This document shows positions 1-10,123 of a DNA stretch of 64,000 bases, piece by piece. Source of the DNA: Tatlockia sp. (GTDB lineage: Bacteria > Pseudomonadota > Gammaproteobacteria > Legionellales > Legionellaceae). The stretch spans positions 62,001 through 126,000 of the forward strand of contig JACCVV010000009.1 of NCBI GenBank assembly GCA_013697955.1, given 5' to 3'. Below the pieces are notes generated by a model, which did no database searches, was not told where the DNA came from, and saw nothing but the letters and a program-made list of their open reading frames with translations. A program made the position numbers and the translations under genes. Numbering within the stretch: position 1 is the first letter of the stretch; each line of letters starts with the position of its first letter.

Positions 1-2130
1 TTCCCAAGCTGAGTTTTGTAATTTTTTGCTATTGGGCAACATATTTCCCAAGTTTTGAAAAGAATTCAATTCCTCAAGAAAATCGAAATCCAAATCCATG
101 TCTATATCCATGAAATATTCTTTGAGAAAACGTAATTCATCACCTGATAAATTGATTTCTTCTTTAAGCTTTGAATAAATTCTGCGTATTAAGTGGCTGG
201 AGTTATCACTGGATTCGAGCCTCTTCTCGAGAATGGGAGTTAAACGTTCTTTTCTAAATTGATTATTCAGGCGCTGCATTGCTGTCAGCATGAATTCTTG
301 ATAAAGGGCCAGAAGTTCTTTATTAGTGCTATCTATCACCATTTTTGACGCTATCACCAATTCGTCAAAGGTATGTTGCGGTTTATAAATATCAAAATCA
401 CTTTCAACTGATTGTAATCGATTAATAAGAACCAAAAGGTGCAAGATGCGGGGATTAGAAATTCCCTGCGCTTTTGTGGCCAAAATAAGGGAATTAGTGG
501 GAAGTTTGTCAGTTTCGGTACAATAAACTTCAATTCGCTTAGCGAGTGAAAGTTTTAAATTAAATTTATCTTTTAATTGTTTCTCAAGTTGTATATAGCT
601 TTCAAATTTAAACTCCTCCCAAATAAGTTTGCTATCTGCTTTAACAACCTCAGCCATATAAACTTCAAATAATTTTTCCTTGAGGTTTGGGTCAGCAATC
701 TTTGCTTGTTCAACTAATTCATAAAATGCAAAATAAGCGAGCACCTTATCGCTTGGAACTTTATAAACTTGATTATCAATCTGATTGAAAATTTTAGTTA
801 AGGAATCGGTTTGCGAAATATAGTAGCGAATTGATTGCGGAAGATAAAAAGCTAACTGGTTATAAAATCCGGGGCAATTATAAAAAGCACCTAAGCCGTT
901 TAGCGCGACTTGGGCTGCGGCAGTGACCATTGATGCGCCGGTTTTCAGTTGTTGATAATAGCCGTTTGCCTCAAAAATCCACGAGGGTAAAAGGGCTTCA
1001 TCAAGTTCCGAACAGGCGCTAGCTACTTTGTCAAAATTTTCAAATAGGGGGCCAAGCTGTACAGCCCTATCAATCTTATTTTCAGTGCGCACTAGATTAT
1101 ATGCAGCAGCGCCCATATTTACTGCGCCAGCAACAGCTAAATTGCATTGTTCAACCGGCTTAATTAGTGTTTCTTGCAAAATATCATCCACCGAATGAAA
1201 ATGAACATCCATTGAGGCTAGTATTTTTATACGCGCTTTAGAAAGCTCCAAATTATTATTAGGTAAGAGTGCTTCTTTGGTTTCTTCCAAATTTTGGTTG
1301 TTGATGATTAATTGATCAATAAAGGGTAAAAGTTCGTCAGAGATGAAATCCACAAGCTGGTGATCGGCAAATTGAAAATCTGGCATGGTGATTTCCAAGG
1401 CTAATTTAAGGCCTTCAATAAGTATTTTGTTGCGTGCGCTTACAGATCCTTTCATAGCCAGTGCTAAACTAACTGTATCAAGGGTTTTAGCGAGCATTTC
1501 TGCCGTTTTTCTGGGTTGATAATTAACACCAACATTATTTCTTGCAATTTTTAGACACAATTTTTCAAGATTAAAGGGTAGGGCCAATAAGGAATCAAGG
1601 TAGGCTCGCTGTGCCGTTAATACATTTAGAAAGGCCTGTGTCGTTTCTTCATTAGGGATTATCTCCTCTTTTGATTCGAGCAAAGAAATCTGAAGTTCTT
1701 CCAAATTTTGGCCCTTTTTCACATAAAGCAGTCGACTAGCATTTTCACTGCTTTTTCTGGCTCTATCCAAAGTGGAGAAGTAACTTGTTTTTAGCAATTT
1801 AATAGACCAGTTGTCTTGGGCTGATTCAACAACTTCAGTGACAATTGACTGGGCGAAGGTTGTTATACGATTTCTTAAGATTTCAAACTCAGGTTTCCAA
1901 CTAAGAGGCAAACCTCGTATTCCAGCCTGCTCCACTTCAGTACAAATTGCTCCCCACTCATCAGATTGCAAAATGACTTGATGCCGAAAAGCAACATGTA
2001 AATAAAAGGCATAATTTTTGGAATTATAACCAGCTCGATCCAAGGTAAATCCACACAAGTTAAGAATAAAAGGGGTAAGTTCTCTTTTATCTTTAGCGAT
2101 TAAAGTTTCAACATCTGATTCTTTGAGCAT
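1..2130 (-). CDS. Large hypothetical protein, C-terminus cut by window edge
   Basis: An open frame on the minus strand runs from an ATG at 2130 (MLKESDVETLIAKDKRELTP) to base 1 without a stop, giving 710 codons; the C-terminus lies outside the window. I recognise no domain. The visible protein looks soluble and mostly alpha-helical, rich in Leu, Glu, Lys and Asn, with no signal peptide. A weakly hydrophobic stretch rich in Ala and Gly, containing GAVNMGAAAYN, lies near the middle. The gene is separated by 200 bp from a divergently transcribed membrane protein gene. Large helical proteins without homologues are common among secreted effectors of Legionella, but that assignment is inference from genomic flavour only. 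Confidence 0.8.
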   Translation of the reverse strand, partial: MLKESDVETLIAKDKRELTPFILNLCGFTLDRAGYNSKNYAFYLHVAFRHQVILQSDEWGAICTEVEQAGIRGLPLSWKPEFEILRNRITTFAQSIVTEVVESAQDNWSIKLLKTSYFSTLDRARKSSENASRLLYVKKGQNLEELQISLLESKEEIIPNEETTQAFLNVLTAQRAYLDSLLALPFNLEKLCLKIARNNVGVNYQPRKTAEMLAKTLDTVSLALAMKGSVSARNKILIEGLKLALEITMPDFQFADHQLVDFISDELLPFIDQLIINNQNLEETKEALLPNNNLELSKARIKILASMDVHFHSVDDILQETLIKPVEQCNLAVAGAVNMGAAAYNLVRTENKIDRAVQLGPLFENFDKVASACSELDEALLPSWIFEANGYYQQLKTGASMVTAAAQVALNGLGAFYNCPGFYNQLAFYLPQSIRYYISQTDSLTKIFNQIDNQVYKVPSDKVLAYFAFYELVEQAKIADPNLKEKLFEVYMAEVVKADSKLIWEEFKFESYIQLEKQLKDKFNLKLSLAKRIEVYCTETDKLPTNSLILATKAQGISNPRILHLLVLINRLQSVESDFDIYKPQHTFDELVIASKMVIDSTNKELLALYQEFMLTAMQRLNNQFRKERLTPILEKRLESSDNSSHLIRRIYSKLKEEINLSGDELRFLKEYFMDIDMDLDFDFLEELNSFQNLGNMLPNSKKLQNSAWE

Positions 2131-2330
2131 TTTTTGGTCTTTTCAATGTGAGTTAATTGATTATAATTGGGAAACATTAAGGAAATATGATGCTTTTTAA
2201 TTGAAAGCGATATTAATCTAAGCATTTAATTTGATTGATCTTTTTTCTTTGGACCCAATAAAGCTCCTTTGGTAAAAACATTTCTACTGTGATATGTTAT
2301 TGAGCAAAATTACTAAGTTCATATTTTTAG

Positions 2331-3008
2331 ATGAAAGAAAAAAAAGACTCGAGATATCTTTTAAATAAATTCATGATTTGCAGTCAAAGCAAAGAAGATA
2401 GCTATATAAAAAAACTTGCGGCCACCTCAAAAACCCTCGTTATTGATATCAATAAACAAAGAGAGGAAGAACTGTCTCATCTTTATTATTCGAATAAATC
2501 CCCTATTTCCCATTTTAAAAAAAAATCAACTTTCTTCTATTATTTATTTAATTTACTTCCTCTGTTATTTTTTTGTTTATTTTTAGCTGCTAGTAATTTT
2601 TTTCCTGCTTTTGATAGCTATGCTAAATTTGTTTTATTAATTGTTTCATTGGGATCAGCGCTTAACTGCTTTGGTTTTCATTTTTATCATCATTGGAAAT
2701 CATGGTTAGCTAGCCAAAATCAAGGGGATGGATATTGTTCTTACGAAAAATTACTAGTTTTAATAAAAAGCAGACAATTTGATCTTATTGAGTGCTCTCA
2801 TCTTTACTTTGAGTTTGAGACTCACGCAAATTTTGCAATCAATGAAATTCAAAAAGAATTGGATTCAAATCAGCGAACAGCTGTTTATTTAACTAATCTA
2901 AATTTTCAGCGGACACCAAAAATGACTTTTTTATATAATGCCAAATTTAACCTGGAAGAAAATATCAGTAGAATTCGAGAAACTATAAATAAAAAATCAA
3001 AAAATTAA
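2331..3008 (+). CDS. Hypothetical protein with two membrane segments; frame probably broken at its 3' end
   Basis: The 225-residue frame starts with ATG at 2331 and has a charged, Lys-rich N-terminus. Two hydrophobic segments lie at about residues 68-88 and 94-117, followed by a soluble C-terminal region. No family is recognised. The stop at 3006-3008 falls just after an A-rich tract (about 2984-3005). The +1-shifted frame then stays open for another 47 codons with similar composition, ending in TAG at 3148-3150. The intact protein may therefore have been about 272 residues. The gene is very AT-rich, like a recent acquisition or a fast-evolving accessory gene. Confidence 0.6.
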   Translation: MKEKKDSRYLLNKFMICSQSKEDSYIKKLAATSKTLVIDINKQREEELSHLYYSNKSPISHFKKKSTFFYYLFNLLPLLFFCLFLAASNFFPAFDSYAKFVLLIVSLGSALNCFGFHFYHHWKSWLASQNQGDGYCSYEKLLVLIKSRQFDLIECSHLYFEFETHANFAINEIQKELDSNQRTAVYLTNLNFQRTPKMTFLYNAKFNLEENISRIRETINKKSKN

Positions 3009-3150
3009 TGAAGTTTATACTGAAATTAATAGAAAATATTTATTTTTCCATGAAAATCATTTAATTCCAGAGTTGGAGGTTAAAATATTTAATTCACTTA
3101 AAGATATCTATTTAAGCCAGGAACCCTATACATTTAAAAATTTAATTTAG
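3007..3150 (+). pseudogene. Likely frameshifted C-terminal extension of the preceding membrane protein
   Basis: Read in the +1 frame relative to the upstream gene, this stretch encodes NEVYTEINRKYLFFHENH and onward to EPYTFKNLI before TAG. It has no start codon of its own, and its frame joins the upstream one across an A-homopolymer-rich stretch where an insertion or deletion, or polymerase slippage, is easy. I read it as the displaced C-terminus. A sequencing error is equally possible. Confidence 0.4.
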
Positions 3151-3191
3151 ATCTAAATCTCTTTTTTAGTTTATTTATTCCAGGATTATTA

Positions 3192-3830
3192 ATGACAAAC
3201 AAGCATTGGTCAAAGGTAGAATATCTCCATGAAACGGTTAAGAATCCCAATATTCATATCCGCGGAGAGCATAGTTATTATAGCGATTTTTGGAGCGGCT
3301 CTTTTGAGCAATCAGTTGTTCGCTATCTCTATGGTGATGAATTCAGTCTTGCTAATTGGCAACCTCAATGGCAAATTGATCAACTTTATATCGGTGATTA
3401 TGTCTGCATTGCTGCTGAATCAGTTATTTTAATGGGTGGTAATAATACGCATCGTGCAGACTGGTTTAGTCTTTATCCCTTTATAGATTCAATAAAGGAA
3501 TCATATCAAGGCAAAGGCGATACAGTCATTGGTGATGGAGCCTGGCTCGGTATGCGTTCGATGATTTTACCTGGCATCAAAATTGGTGAAGGTGCAATTG
3601 TTGCTGCTGGTGCTGTAGTCACAAAAAATGTTCCACCATATGCCATAGTGGCTGGTAATCCCGCAAAAATAATAAAATTTCGTTTTGATGAAGCAATTAT
3701 TAATCGACTTTTGGCATTAAAGATTTATGAGCTGGAGGAAGATAAGTTAATCGAATTAACACCTTTTTTAACGAATAATGATTTTGAGGCCTTGGAAAAT
3801 CAAGTATTAATTTTTAGGGCTGTGTTTTGA
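3192..3830 (+). CDS. CatB/Vat-family xenobiotic O-acetyltransferase
   Basis: The 212-residue protein has the left-handed beta-helix fold of hexapeptide acyltransferases. Its N-terminus resembles type B chloramphenicol and streptogramin A acetyltransferases ([12 protein letters not shown]). The diagnostic catalytic His segment is [13 protein letters not shown] (about residues 91-103), followed by hexapeptide turns ([20 protein letters not shown], then [16 protein letters not shown]) and the family ending [16 protein letters not shown]. Such enzymes move acetyl from acetyl-CoA to a hydroxyl of an antibiotic or other small molecule; the real substrate cannot be deduced. The length matches the family. 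It stands alone, convergent with the TCA block. Confidence 0.85.
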   Translation: MTNKHWSKVEYLHETVKNPNIHIRGEHSYYSDFWSGSFEQSVVRYLYGDEFSLANWQPQWQIDQLYIGDYVCIAAESVILMGGNNTHRADWFSLYPFIDSIKESYQGKGDTVIGDGAWLGMRSMILPGIKIGEGAIVAAGAVVTKNVPPYAIVAGNPAKIIKFRFDEAIINRLLALKIYELEEDKLIELTPFLTNNDFEALENQVLIFRAVF

Positions 3831-3939
3831 GCTACTTCAATTAGAAAATAAGTCAACTTAGTGTTTTCGATTAATTAATGATGAAGATCAGAACTTTTAT
3901 TTTAAAGAATTTACTGGACTGCTCAAAAGTTCGATAGAT

Positions 3940-3958
3940 TCCGCGCATAAAGCGCGGA
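3940..3958 (-). terminator. Hairpin terminator after sucD
   Basis: A perfect 7-bp stem (TCCGCGC / GCGCGGA) with a five-base loop lies 15 bp downstream of the sucD stop. The following U-tract on the minus strand is weak (AATCTATCGAACTTTT). It probably ends the sdh-suc transcript and may also stop readthrough from the convergent acetyltransferase gene. Confidence 0.55.
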
Positions 3959-3973
3959 CCTAAGCTTATTAAT

Positions 3974-4852
3974 TTATTTCCAACCTGTAACTTCAGCGAT
4001 TGCATTGCCCAAATCAGCGGGTGAGCGGACAGTTCTAACCCCTGCTGCTTCCAGAGCTGCAAATTTTTCAGCTGCTGTACCTTTTCCGCCTGAAATAATA
4101 GCACCGGCATGACCCATGCGCTTCCCTTCAGGAGCAGTTACTCCTGCAATGTAGGAAACGACGGGCTTGCTAACATTTGACTTGATGTATTCAGCGGCTT
4201 CTTCTTCAGCTGATCCACCTATTTCACCAACCATTATGATTGCCTCTGTTTGCTCATCCTGCTCAAAGAGCGCCAGAACATCAATGAAATTCATTCCGGG
4301 AATTGGATCACCGCCTATTCCTATACATGTACTTTGGCCGAAACCTTTATCAGTAGTTTGTTTAACTGCTTCATAAGTTAGGGTACCGGATCGAGAAACA
4401 ATACCCACCTTCCCAGGAAGATGAATGGAACCCGGCATAATGCCGATTTTACATGCCCCAGGGGTAATAATGCCTGGACAGTTGGGTCCTATTAATCGAG
4501 CATCTGTATTATTTTCCAGATAAATTTTCACCTGCAGCATGTCTAGAACAGGTACGCCTTCAGTTATACAAACGATTAATTTAATACCTGCATCAGCTGC
4601 TTCTAGAATTGAATCTTTGCAAAAGGGAGCGGGCACATAGATCACTGTAGCGTCCGCATTGGTTGCCTCAACCGCCTCAAGAACGGTGTTGAATACGGGC
4701 AAATTTAAATGTTGCTGTCCGCCTTTTCCTGGAGTAACGCCACCTACCATCTTCGTTCCGTACTCAATTGCCTGTTCGGAATGCAAGGTGCCCTGCTTGC
4801 CAGTAAATCCCTGGCAAATAACTTTGGTGTTTTTATTTACTAATACGCTCAT
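3974..4852 (-). CDS. sucD: Succinyl-CoA ligase, alpha subunit
   Basis: The 292-residue subunit binds CoA and carries the phosphohistidine of succinyl-CoA synthetase, which converts succinyl-CoA to succinate with NTP formation in the TCA cycle. The start is taken at the ATG giving [18 protein letters not shown], as in the family; four upstream codons in frame are not typical. A CoA-binding Rossmann region spans about residues 5-100. The active-site His is in [11 protein letters not shown] (H248), and the conserved [16 protein letters not shown] loop is present. It follows sucC after a 24-bp gap and is the last gene of the cluster. Confidence 0.97.
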   Translation of the reverse strand: MSVLVNKNTKVICQGFTGKQGTLHSEQAIEYGTKMVGGVTPGKGGQQHLNLPVFNTVLEAVEATNADATVIYVPAPFCKDSILEAADAGIKLIVCITEGVPVLDMLQVKIYLENNTDARLIGPNCPGIITPGACKIGIMPGSIHLPGKVGIVSRSGTLTYEAVKQTTDKGFGQSTCIGIGGDPIPGMNFIDVLALFEQDEQTEAIIMVGEIGGSAEEEAAEYIKSNVSKPVVSYIAGVTAPEGKRMGHAGAIISGGKGTAAEKFAALEAAGVRTVRSPADLGNAIAEVTGWK

Positions 4853-4876
4853 TGCTAACCTCAAAATATAAAAATG

Positions 4877-6037
4877 TTAGGCGACTGCCGCCACGATTTT
4901 TTTCGCAGCATCAGTCAAACTGTCAGCAGCGATTACGTTTAAATCAGAATTGGTTAAAATATCTGCGCCTAATTTTGCATTGTTACCTTCGAGGCGGACC
5001 ACGACTGGCACTTTTACATCTACTTCTTTAACGGCAGCAATAATCCCTTCAGCAATAAGATCGCAACGTACGATTCCACCAAATATATTAACAAGAATTC
5101 CTTTAACGTTTTCATCAGAAAGAATAATCTTAAAGGCTTCGCTGACACGTTCTTTGGTTGCGCCGCCACCTACATCAAGAAAATTCGCTGGCTCACCGCC
5201 ATGAAGCTTTATAACGTCCATTGTGGCCATGGCTAGACCAGCTCCATTGACCATACAACCAATTGAGCCATCGAGCGGAATGTAGTTTAACTCCCAGTCT
5301 GTAGCGCGATTTTCACGCTCATCTTCTTGCGACGTATCGCGCAGAGCTTTTAATTTTGGATGTCTATAAAGCGAATTGCCGTCAATGGTAACTTTTCCGT
5401 CTAGGCAAAGCAGTTGGCCGCTTTTGGTTACAACTAGTGGATTAATTTCTAACAAACTCAAGTCACATTCTACAAACATTTTTCCAAGCGACATCATTAG
5501 GCGAGTAAATTGTTTGATTTGGTCTTCAGTTAAGCCTAATTTAAAACCGACTTCACGACATTGAAAAGGCATGACACCCACGAGCGGATCAACGATAACC
5601 TGAAATATTTTTTCTGGAGTTTCATGCGCTACTTTTTCAATTTCGACTCCACCTTCAGTTGATGCCATAATTACTACACGTCGGCTTGAACGGTCAACTA
5701 CGGCGCCAAGATATAACTCACGATCAATATCACAAATTTCTTCTATTAAAAGGGTGTTAACCGGTTGGCCCTTTGCATCAGTTTGATAAGTGACCAAACG
5801 GGTTCCCAATAAAGCTTTGGCTGCTGCAGCCAATTCGTCCTTGCTTGAAACCAATTTAACCCCGCCTGCCTTACCGCGACCGCCAGCATGAACCTGAGCT
5901 TTTACTACCCATTTAGACGTAGATAATTGTGAAGCAACCTGTATTGCATCCTCAACACTTTGAGCTACTTGGCTATTTGGAACAGGCAAGCCATAGCTAG
6001 CAAATAATTGCTTCGCTTGGTATTCATGTAAATTCAT
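4877..6037 (-). CDS. sucC: Succinyl-CoA ligase, beta subunit
   Basis: The 386-residue protein opens with the family's [20 protein letters not shown] and has an ATP-grasp domain ([19 protein letters not shown], near residues 44-62), then a C-terminal CoA-ligase domain with [18 protein letters not shown] and [13 protein letters not shown]. It binds nucleotide and succinate and pairs with SucD. The ATG at 6037 is preceded by AAGGG. Between sucB and this gene lies a hairpin with a long T-tract, so sucCD may be only partly co-transcribed with sucAB. Confidence 0.97.
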   Translation of the reverse strand: MNLHEYQAKQLFASYGLPVPNSQVAQSVEDAIQVASQLSTSKWVVKAQVHAGGRGKAGGVKLVSSKDELAAAAKALLGTRLVTYQTDAKGQPVNTLLIEEICDIDRELYLGAVVDRSSRRVVIMASTEGGVEIEKVAHETPEKIFQVIVDPLVGVMPFQCREVGFKLGLTEDQIKQFTRLMMSLGKMFVECDLSLLEINPLVVTKSGQLLCLDGKVTIDGNSLYRHPKLKALRDTSQEDERENRATDWELNYIPLDGSIGCMVNGAGLAMATMDVIKLHGGEPANFLDVGGGATKERVSEAFKIILSDENVKGILVNIFGGIVRCDLIAEGIIAAVKEVDVKVPVVVRLEGNNAKLGADILTNSDLNVIAADSLTDAAKKIVAAVA

Positions 6038-6051
6038 CGTTTAGCACCCTT

Positions 6052-6080
6052 AAAAAAAACAAACCCGACAAAGCCGGGTT
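6052..6080 (-). terminator. Intrinsic terminator between sucB and sucC
   Basis: On the minus strand the stem AACCCG / CGGGTT (6062-6067 with 6075-6080, 7-nt loop) is followed at once by a run of eight T. It lies 6 bp after the sucB stop and 15 bp before the sucC start. This is a textbook Rho-independent terminator placed inside the operon. It may act as an attenuator that makes sucCD expression lower than, or independent of, sucAB. Confidence 0.8.
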
Positions 6081-6085
6081 CTCTA

Positions 6086-7282
6086 TTAAATGTTAAGTAA
6101 CAAGCGAGTTGGATCTTCAAGCAACTCTTTTACGTTAACTAAAAATTGTACTGATTCTTTGCCGTCAATTAGGCGATGGTCATAGGATAACGCCAAATAC
6201 ATCATTGGACGAATGACTACCTGTCCGTTTTCAGCAATCGGTCGTTCCTGAATTTTATGCATCCCTAAAATAGCAGTCTGCGGCGGATTAATTATAGGTG
6301 TTGCCAACAAAGAGCCAAAAACGCCTCCATTAGTGATGGTGAATGTTCCGCCCTGCATTTCTTCCATTGACAATTTACCTTGTCGAGCACGATTTGCAGA
6401 TTCAGAAATGGTTTTTTCAATTTCAGCCATTGAAAGTTGATCAGCATCTCTAACCACAGGAACTACAAGCCCTCTCTCAGTGGATACGGCAATGCCTATA
6501 TCATAATAACCGTGGTAAACAATATCTTGCCCGTCGATAGAGGCATTCACAGAAGGAAAACGTTTTAAAGCTTCAACCACTGCTTTGGTGAAAAAGGACA
6601 TGAAACCGAGTTTTACTCCATGCTTCTTTTCAAAGCTATCTTTATATTGTGCTCTCAAATCCATAACCGCTTTCAAATTAACTTCGTTGAAGGTAGTTAA
6701 CATGGCTGCATTATGTTGAGCCTGAAGCAGACGTTCAGCAATTTTCGCACGCAATCTTGACATCGGAACACGACGTTCTTCACGAGCGCCCATTGGCGTA
6801 ATCGATACGTTAACTTCTTCTTTTTTTGTTTTAGAGGTTTCACGCTTGGCTTCAATGAAAGAAATCACATCTTCTTTAGTGATTCGCCCGTCTTTACCTG
6901 AACCTGTAATTTGACCGGCCTTCAAATCATTTTCAGCAAGCATGCGTCTTACTGCAGGACTAGTGGATTTATCTTCACTGGCTGAAGTTTCTTGCTCTGT
7001 TTCAATTATCTTTGATTCCGGTTCAATTTTAGCTGAGGTGGCAGAACCTTCTTCTATGCGAGCAAGTATTTGGCTGGATGAAACCGTATCACCTTCCTGA
7101 AAAAGGATTTCTTTTAGAATACCATCAGCTGGAGCAGGTACTTCCAAAACAACCTTATCTGTTTCTAAATCCAGAAGATTTTCATCACGACTTACCTTGT
7201 CGCCAATTTTTTTGTGCCAGCTAGCTACCGTTGCATCTGCCACCGACTCAGGCAGCACAGGTACTTTAACTTCAATAGACAT
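6086..7282 (-). CDS. sucB: 2-oxoglutarate dehydrogenase E2, dihydrolipoamide succinyltransferase
   Basis: The 398-residue E2 core transfers succinyl from lipoyl-lysine to CoA. It has one lipoyl domain (residues 1-77, lipoylated Lys43 in [14 protein letters not shown]), a Glu/Ser-rich linker, a peripheral-subunit-binding domain (about 107-143, [17 protein letters not shown]), and the catalytic acyltransferase domain ending with [11 protein letters not shown] (His369, Asp373). Length and domain order are standard. It follows sucA after 33 bp. The E3 component (lpd) is not in this window. Confidence 0.97.
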   Translation of the reverse strand: MSIEVKVPVLPESVADATVASWHKKIGDKVSRDENLLDLETDKVVLEVPAPADGILKEILFQEGDTVSSSQILARIEEGSATSAKIEPESKIIETEQETSASEDKSTSPAVRRMLAENDLKAGQITGSGKDGRITKEDVISFIEAKRETSKTKKEEVNVSITPMGAREERRVPMSRLRAKIAERLLQAQHNAAMLTTFNEVNLKAVMDLRAQYKDSFEKKHGVKLGFMSFFTKAVVEALKRFPSVNASIDGQDIVYHGYYDIGIAVSTERGLVVPVVRDADQLSMAEIEKTISESANRARQGKLSMEEMQGGTFTITNGGVFGSLLATPIINPPQTAILGMHKIQERPIAENGQVVIRPMMYLALSYDHRLIDGKESVQFLVNVKELLEDPTRLLLNI

Positions 7283-7315
7283 AGTTATACCTTTTTCATT
7301 GTTATATTAATCAGG

Positions 7316-10123
7316 TTATGCAAAAGCCTGCTCGACTAAAGCTTGTTGTTGCTCGGCATGAAGAATAGGGCTTCCGACCGCAGGTGCTGCAGCCATCTCT
7401 CTTCCAGCATAGCTCAATGTTTGATCATCTTTTAAGCAGTCGACGATATTATGTTGTGAGGAAAACCAGACGCCTTGATTTTGTGGTTCTTCCTGACACC
7501 AAATAATTGTCTTTGCTTGTGGATATTTTTCAAGTTCCTGAGTTAGCAATTTTCTAGGGAAGGGATAGAGTTGCTCTATTCTAATAATAGCCGCATGGTT
7601 TAATTTTTTATCATCCCGTCTTCTTTGCAAAAGATCATAGTAAACTTTGCCGCAACATAACACTACTTTTGTCACTTCGGAAGGATTGATTGCATCAATT
7701 TCGGGAATAATGTTTTGAAATTGACCTTTAGTTAAATCGTTTAAAGGTGATACTGCTAATTTGTGGCGCAATAAACTCTTTGGCGTCATAACGATCAGGG
7801 GTTTCCGGAAATTGCGGAGCATTTGACGACGCAAAAGATGAAACATCTGTGCCGGAGTCGTGGGCGTGCAAACCTGAATGTTATGCTGCGCGCAGAGTTG
7901 CATAAAGCGCTCTAAACGTGCTGAAGAATGTTCAGGCCCCTGACCTTCATAGCCATGGGGTAAAAGCATGACCAAACCACAGAGTCGACCCCATTTTTGC
8001 TCGCCTGAGCTTATGAATTGATCAATAACAACCTGTGCACCATTAGCAAAATCACCAAATTGTGCTTCCCATAGAACCAAAGTCGATGGTTCAGAGGAGG
8101 CATAACCATACTCAAAAGCAAGAACGGCTTCTTCCGAAAGAACCGAATCAATCACTACGAAAGGCTTATTCAGATCACTTGCTGTCTTTTCCAAGGGCAC
8201 ATAGGTTGCCGCTGTTTGTAAATCGTGGAGCACAGCATGGCGATGTGCAAAAGTCCCGCGTCCTGAATCCTGCCCTGACAAACGAACACCAAAGCCATCA
8301 TTTAGCAGACTCGCGTAGGCCATCGTTTCAGCATAGCCCCAGTTTATTGGTAATTCACCGCTTGTCATTTTATCGCGCTCGGTGAGTAATCGCTTAACTA
8401 CTGGGTGAAGTTCAAAGCCTTGAGGTAATTCATTCAGTTTTTTTGCCAGAGTTTGAATTGTTGCTTTAGATATAGAGGTATCGACTTTATCAGTCCATTT
8501 GGCATTGATATAAGGAGTCCAATTTTCAGATACTTTTCCTTCATAATTTCCTTGAACTACATCAACGACTGCCTGTCCCTTGTCAAGGCGTTCGCGATAA
8601 GCGGCAATTGATTTTTCAACCTCTTCTTTGGTGATATAGCCTTTGACAACCAATTCATCAGCATAAATTTCACGCAAAGTAGGCATTTTTTTAATTTTAT
8701 GATACATCGCAGGTTGTGTGACAGCAGGTTCATCTGCTTCATTATGTCCATGACGACGGTAGCAAACAAGGTCGACCACAATGTCGCGTTTAAATTTCAT
8801 TCTAAAATCAAAAGCGATTTGTGTCGCAAAAACAACAGCTTCAGGATCATCACCGTTCACGTGGAGCACTGGCGCCTGTACCATTTTTGCTACATCAGTA
8901 CAATAAAGAGTTGAACGTGCATCAAGGGGGTTAGAAGTTGTAAAGCCCACCTGATTGTTAATAACGATATGGATAGTTCCACCTGTTGAATAACCGCGGG
9001 CCTGAGAGAAGTTAAAGGTTTCCATAACCACACCCTGACCTGCAAATGCGGCATCACCATGGATAACAACCGGGACAACCTTGTTCTTCTTGTCCAAGTC
9101 ATGTTGACGTCTTAATCTTGAACGTGCAGAACCCTCAACAACTGGGCCAATAATTTCTAAATGAGAGGGGTTAAAGGCCAGTGCCAGGTGAACAATAGCG
9201 CCATTATCTGTTCGTAAATCGGAAGAAAAACCTAAGTGATATTTAACATCACCCGTTCGCTCAGATTTAATTTTACCTTCAAATTCCTGGAACAATTGAT
9301 CAGGCTCTTTACCCAAAACGTTTACCAAGACGTTTAAACGACCGCGATGCGCCATACCGATTACAATTTCCTTGACGCCGGCGCTGCCACCTTGGTTGAT
9401 TATTTCTTTCAGCATGGGAATGAAAGCGTCTCCACCTTCCAGGGAAAAGCGCTTTTGCCCTACATAACGTGTGCCCAGATAGCGCTCAAGTCCATCAGCA
9501 GCAATCAAGTCATCTAAGATTTCTTTTTTCTTTTCTACGTTAAAAAGGGGCCGGCCACGAGCCGTTTCCATTTTTTCTTGCAACCATTCTGTCTCAGCAT
9601 TATCCGAGATATGCATGTATTCAATACCAATACTGCCGCAATAAGTTTCACGCAAAGCTTTTAGAATATCTTTTAATGGCATTTCGGCATTATTGAAATA
9701 GGTACCAGCAAAAAATGGTCGGTTTAAATCAGCGTCCGATAATTGATGGTAGCTCAATTCGAGATTAGGAACAGGAACGCGTTTCGCCATTTCTAAGGGG
9801 TCAAGTTTTGCAGCGTGATGTCCAAGGGCTCTGTATGCATTGATAAGATTTGCCACCTGATATTGCTTGCTAACTTCCGTGGTAGTAGCAGTGGTTAGAT
9901 GTTTCTTGTCAGTATTTTCCAGAAAATAATCGCGGATTTCACGATGGGAAACGTCTTTGCCTGCCCCATTTACTGCGGGTAAATCAGAAAAAGCTGCACG
10001 CCAGTCAGCTGGGACCGAATTTGGATCCGCTAAAAAGTCTTCATATAAGGCATCTACATACGCCATACTTCCACCCGCTAAATAGGATGAAGCCCATTGT
10101 TTTTGCAAATCAGTACCGCTCAT
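7316..10123 (-). CDS. sucA: 2-oxoglutarate dehydrogenase E1 component
   Basis: The thiamine-diphosphate enzyme (935 residues) decarboxylates 2-oxoglutarate and succinylates the lipoyl group of SucB. The start is the ATG at 10123 (MSGTDLQKQWASSYLAGG), placed 5 nt after a GGAGAG ribosome-binding site; an in-frame extension to 10159 lacks such a site. The N-terminal tail has the YEDFLADPNSVPADWRAAF signature. The ThDP/Mg region includes GDAAFAGQGVVMETFNFSQ and the NNQVGFTTSNP loop, and the C-terminal transketolase-like domains follow. It is the first suc gene, 379 bp downstream of sdhB, and may have its own promoter. Confidence 0.97.
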   Translation of the reverse strand: MSGTDLQKQWASSYLAGGSMAYVDALYEDFLADPNSVPADWRAAFSDLPAVNGAGKDVSHREIRDYFLENTDKKHLTTATTTEVSKQYQVANLINAYRALGHHAAKLDPLEMAKRVPVPNLELSYHQLSDADLNRPFFAGTYFNNAEMPLKDILKALRETYCGSIGIEYMHISDNAETEWLQEKMETARGRPLFNVEKKKEILDDLIAADGLERYLGTRYVGQKRFSLEGGDAFIPMLKEIINQGGSAGVKEIVIGMAHRGRLNVLVNVLGKEPDQLFQEFEGKIKSERTGDVKYHLGFSSDLRTDNGAIVHLALAFNPSHLEIIGPVVEGSARSRLRRQHDLDKKNKVVPVVIHGDAAFAGQGVVMETFNFSQARGYSTGGTIHIVINNQVGFTTSNPLDARSTLYCTDVAKMVQAPVLHVNGDDPEAVVFATQIAFDFRMKFKRDIVVDLVCYRRHGHNEADEPAVTQPAMYHKIKKMPTLREIYADELVVKGYITKEEVEKSIAAYRERLDKGQAVVDVVQGNYEGKVSENWTPYINAKWTDKVDTSISKATIQTLAKKLNELPQGFELHPVVKRLLTERDKMTSGELPINWGYAETMAYASLLNDGFGVRLSGQDSGRGTFAHRHAVLHDLQTAATYVPLEKTASDLNKPFVVIDSVLSEEAVLAFEYGYASSEPSTLVLWEAQFGDFANGAQVVIDQFISSGEQKWGRLCGLVMLLPHGYEGQGPEHSSARLERFMQLCAQHNIQVCTPTTPAQMFHLLRRQMLRNFRKPLIVMTPKSLLRHKLAVSPLNDLTKGQFQNIIPEIDAINPSEVTKVVLCCGKVYYDLLQRRRDDKKLNHAAIIRIEQLYPFPRKLLTQELEKYPQAKTIIWCQEEPQNQGVWFSSQHNIVDCLKDDQTLSYAGREMAAAPAVGSPILHAEQQQALVEQAFA

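Noticed and set aside
8062-8385. Plus-strand frame of 107 codons opposite sucA
   Set aside because: It is a shadow of the conserved sucA coding strand with no family resemblance.
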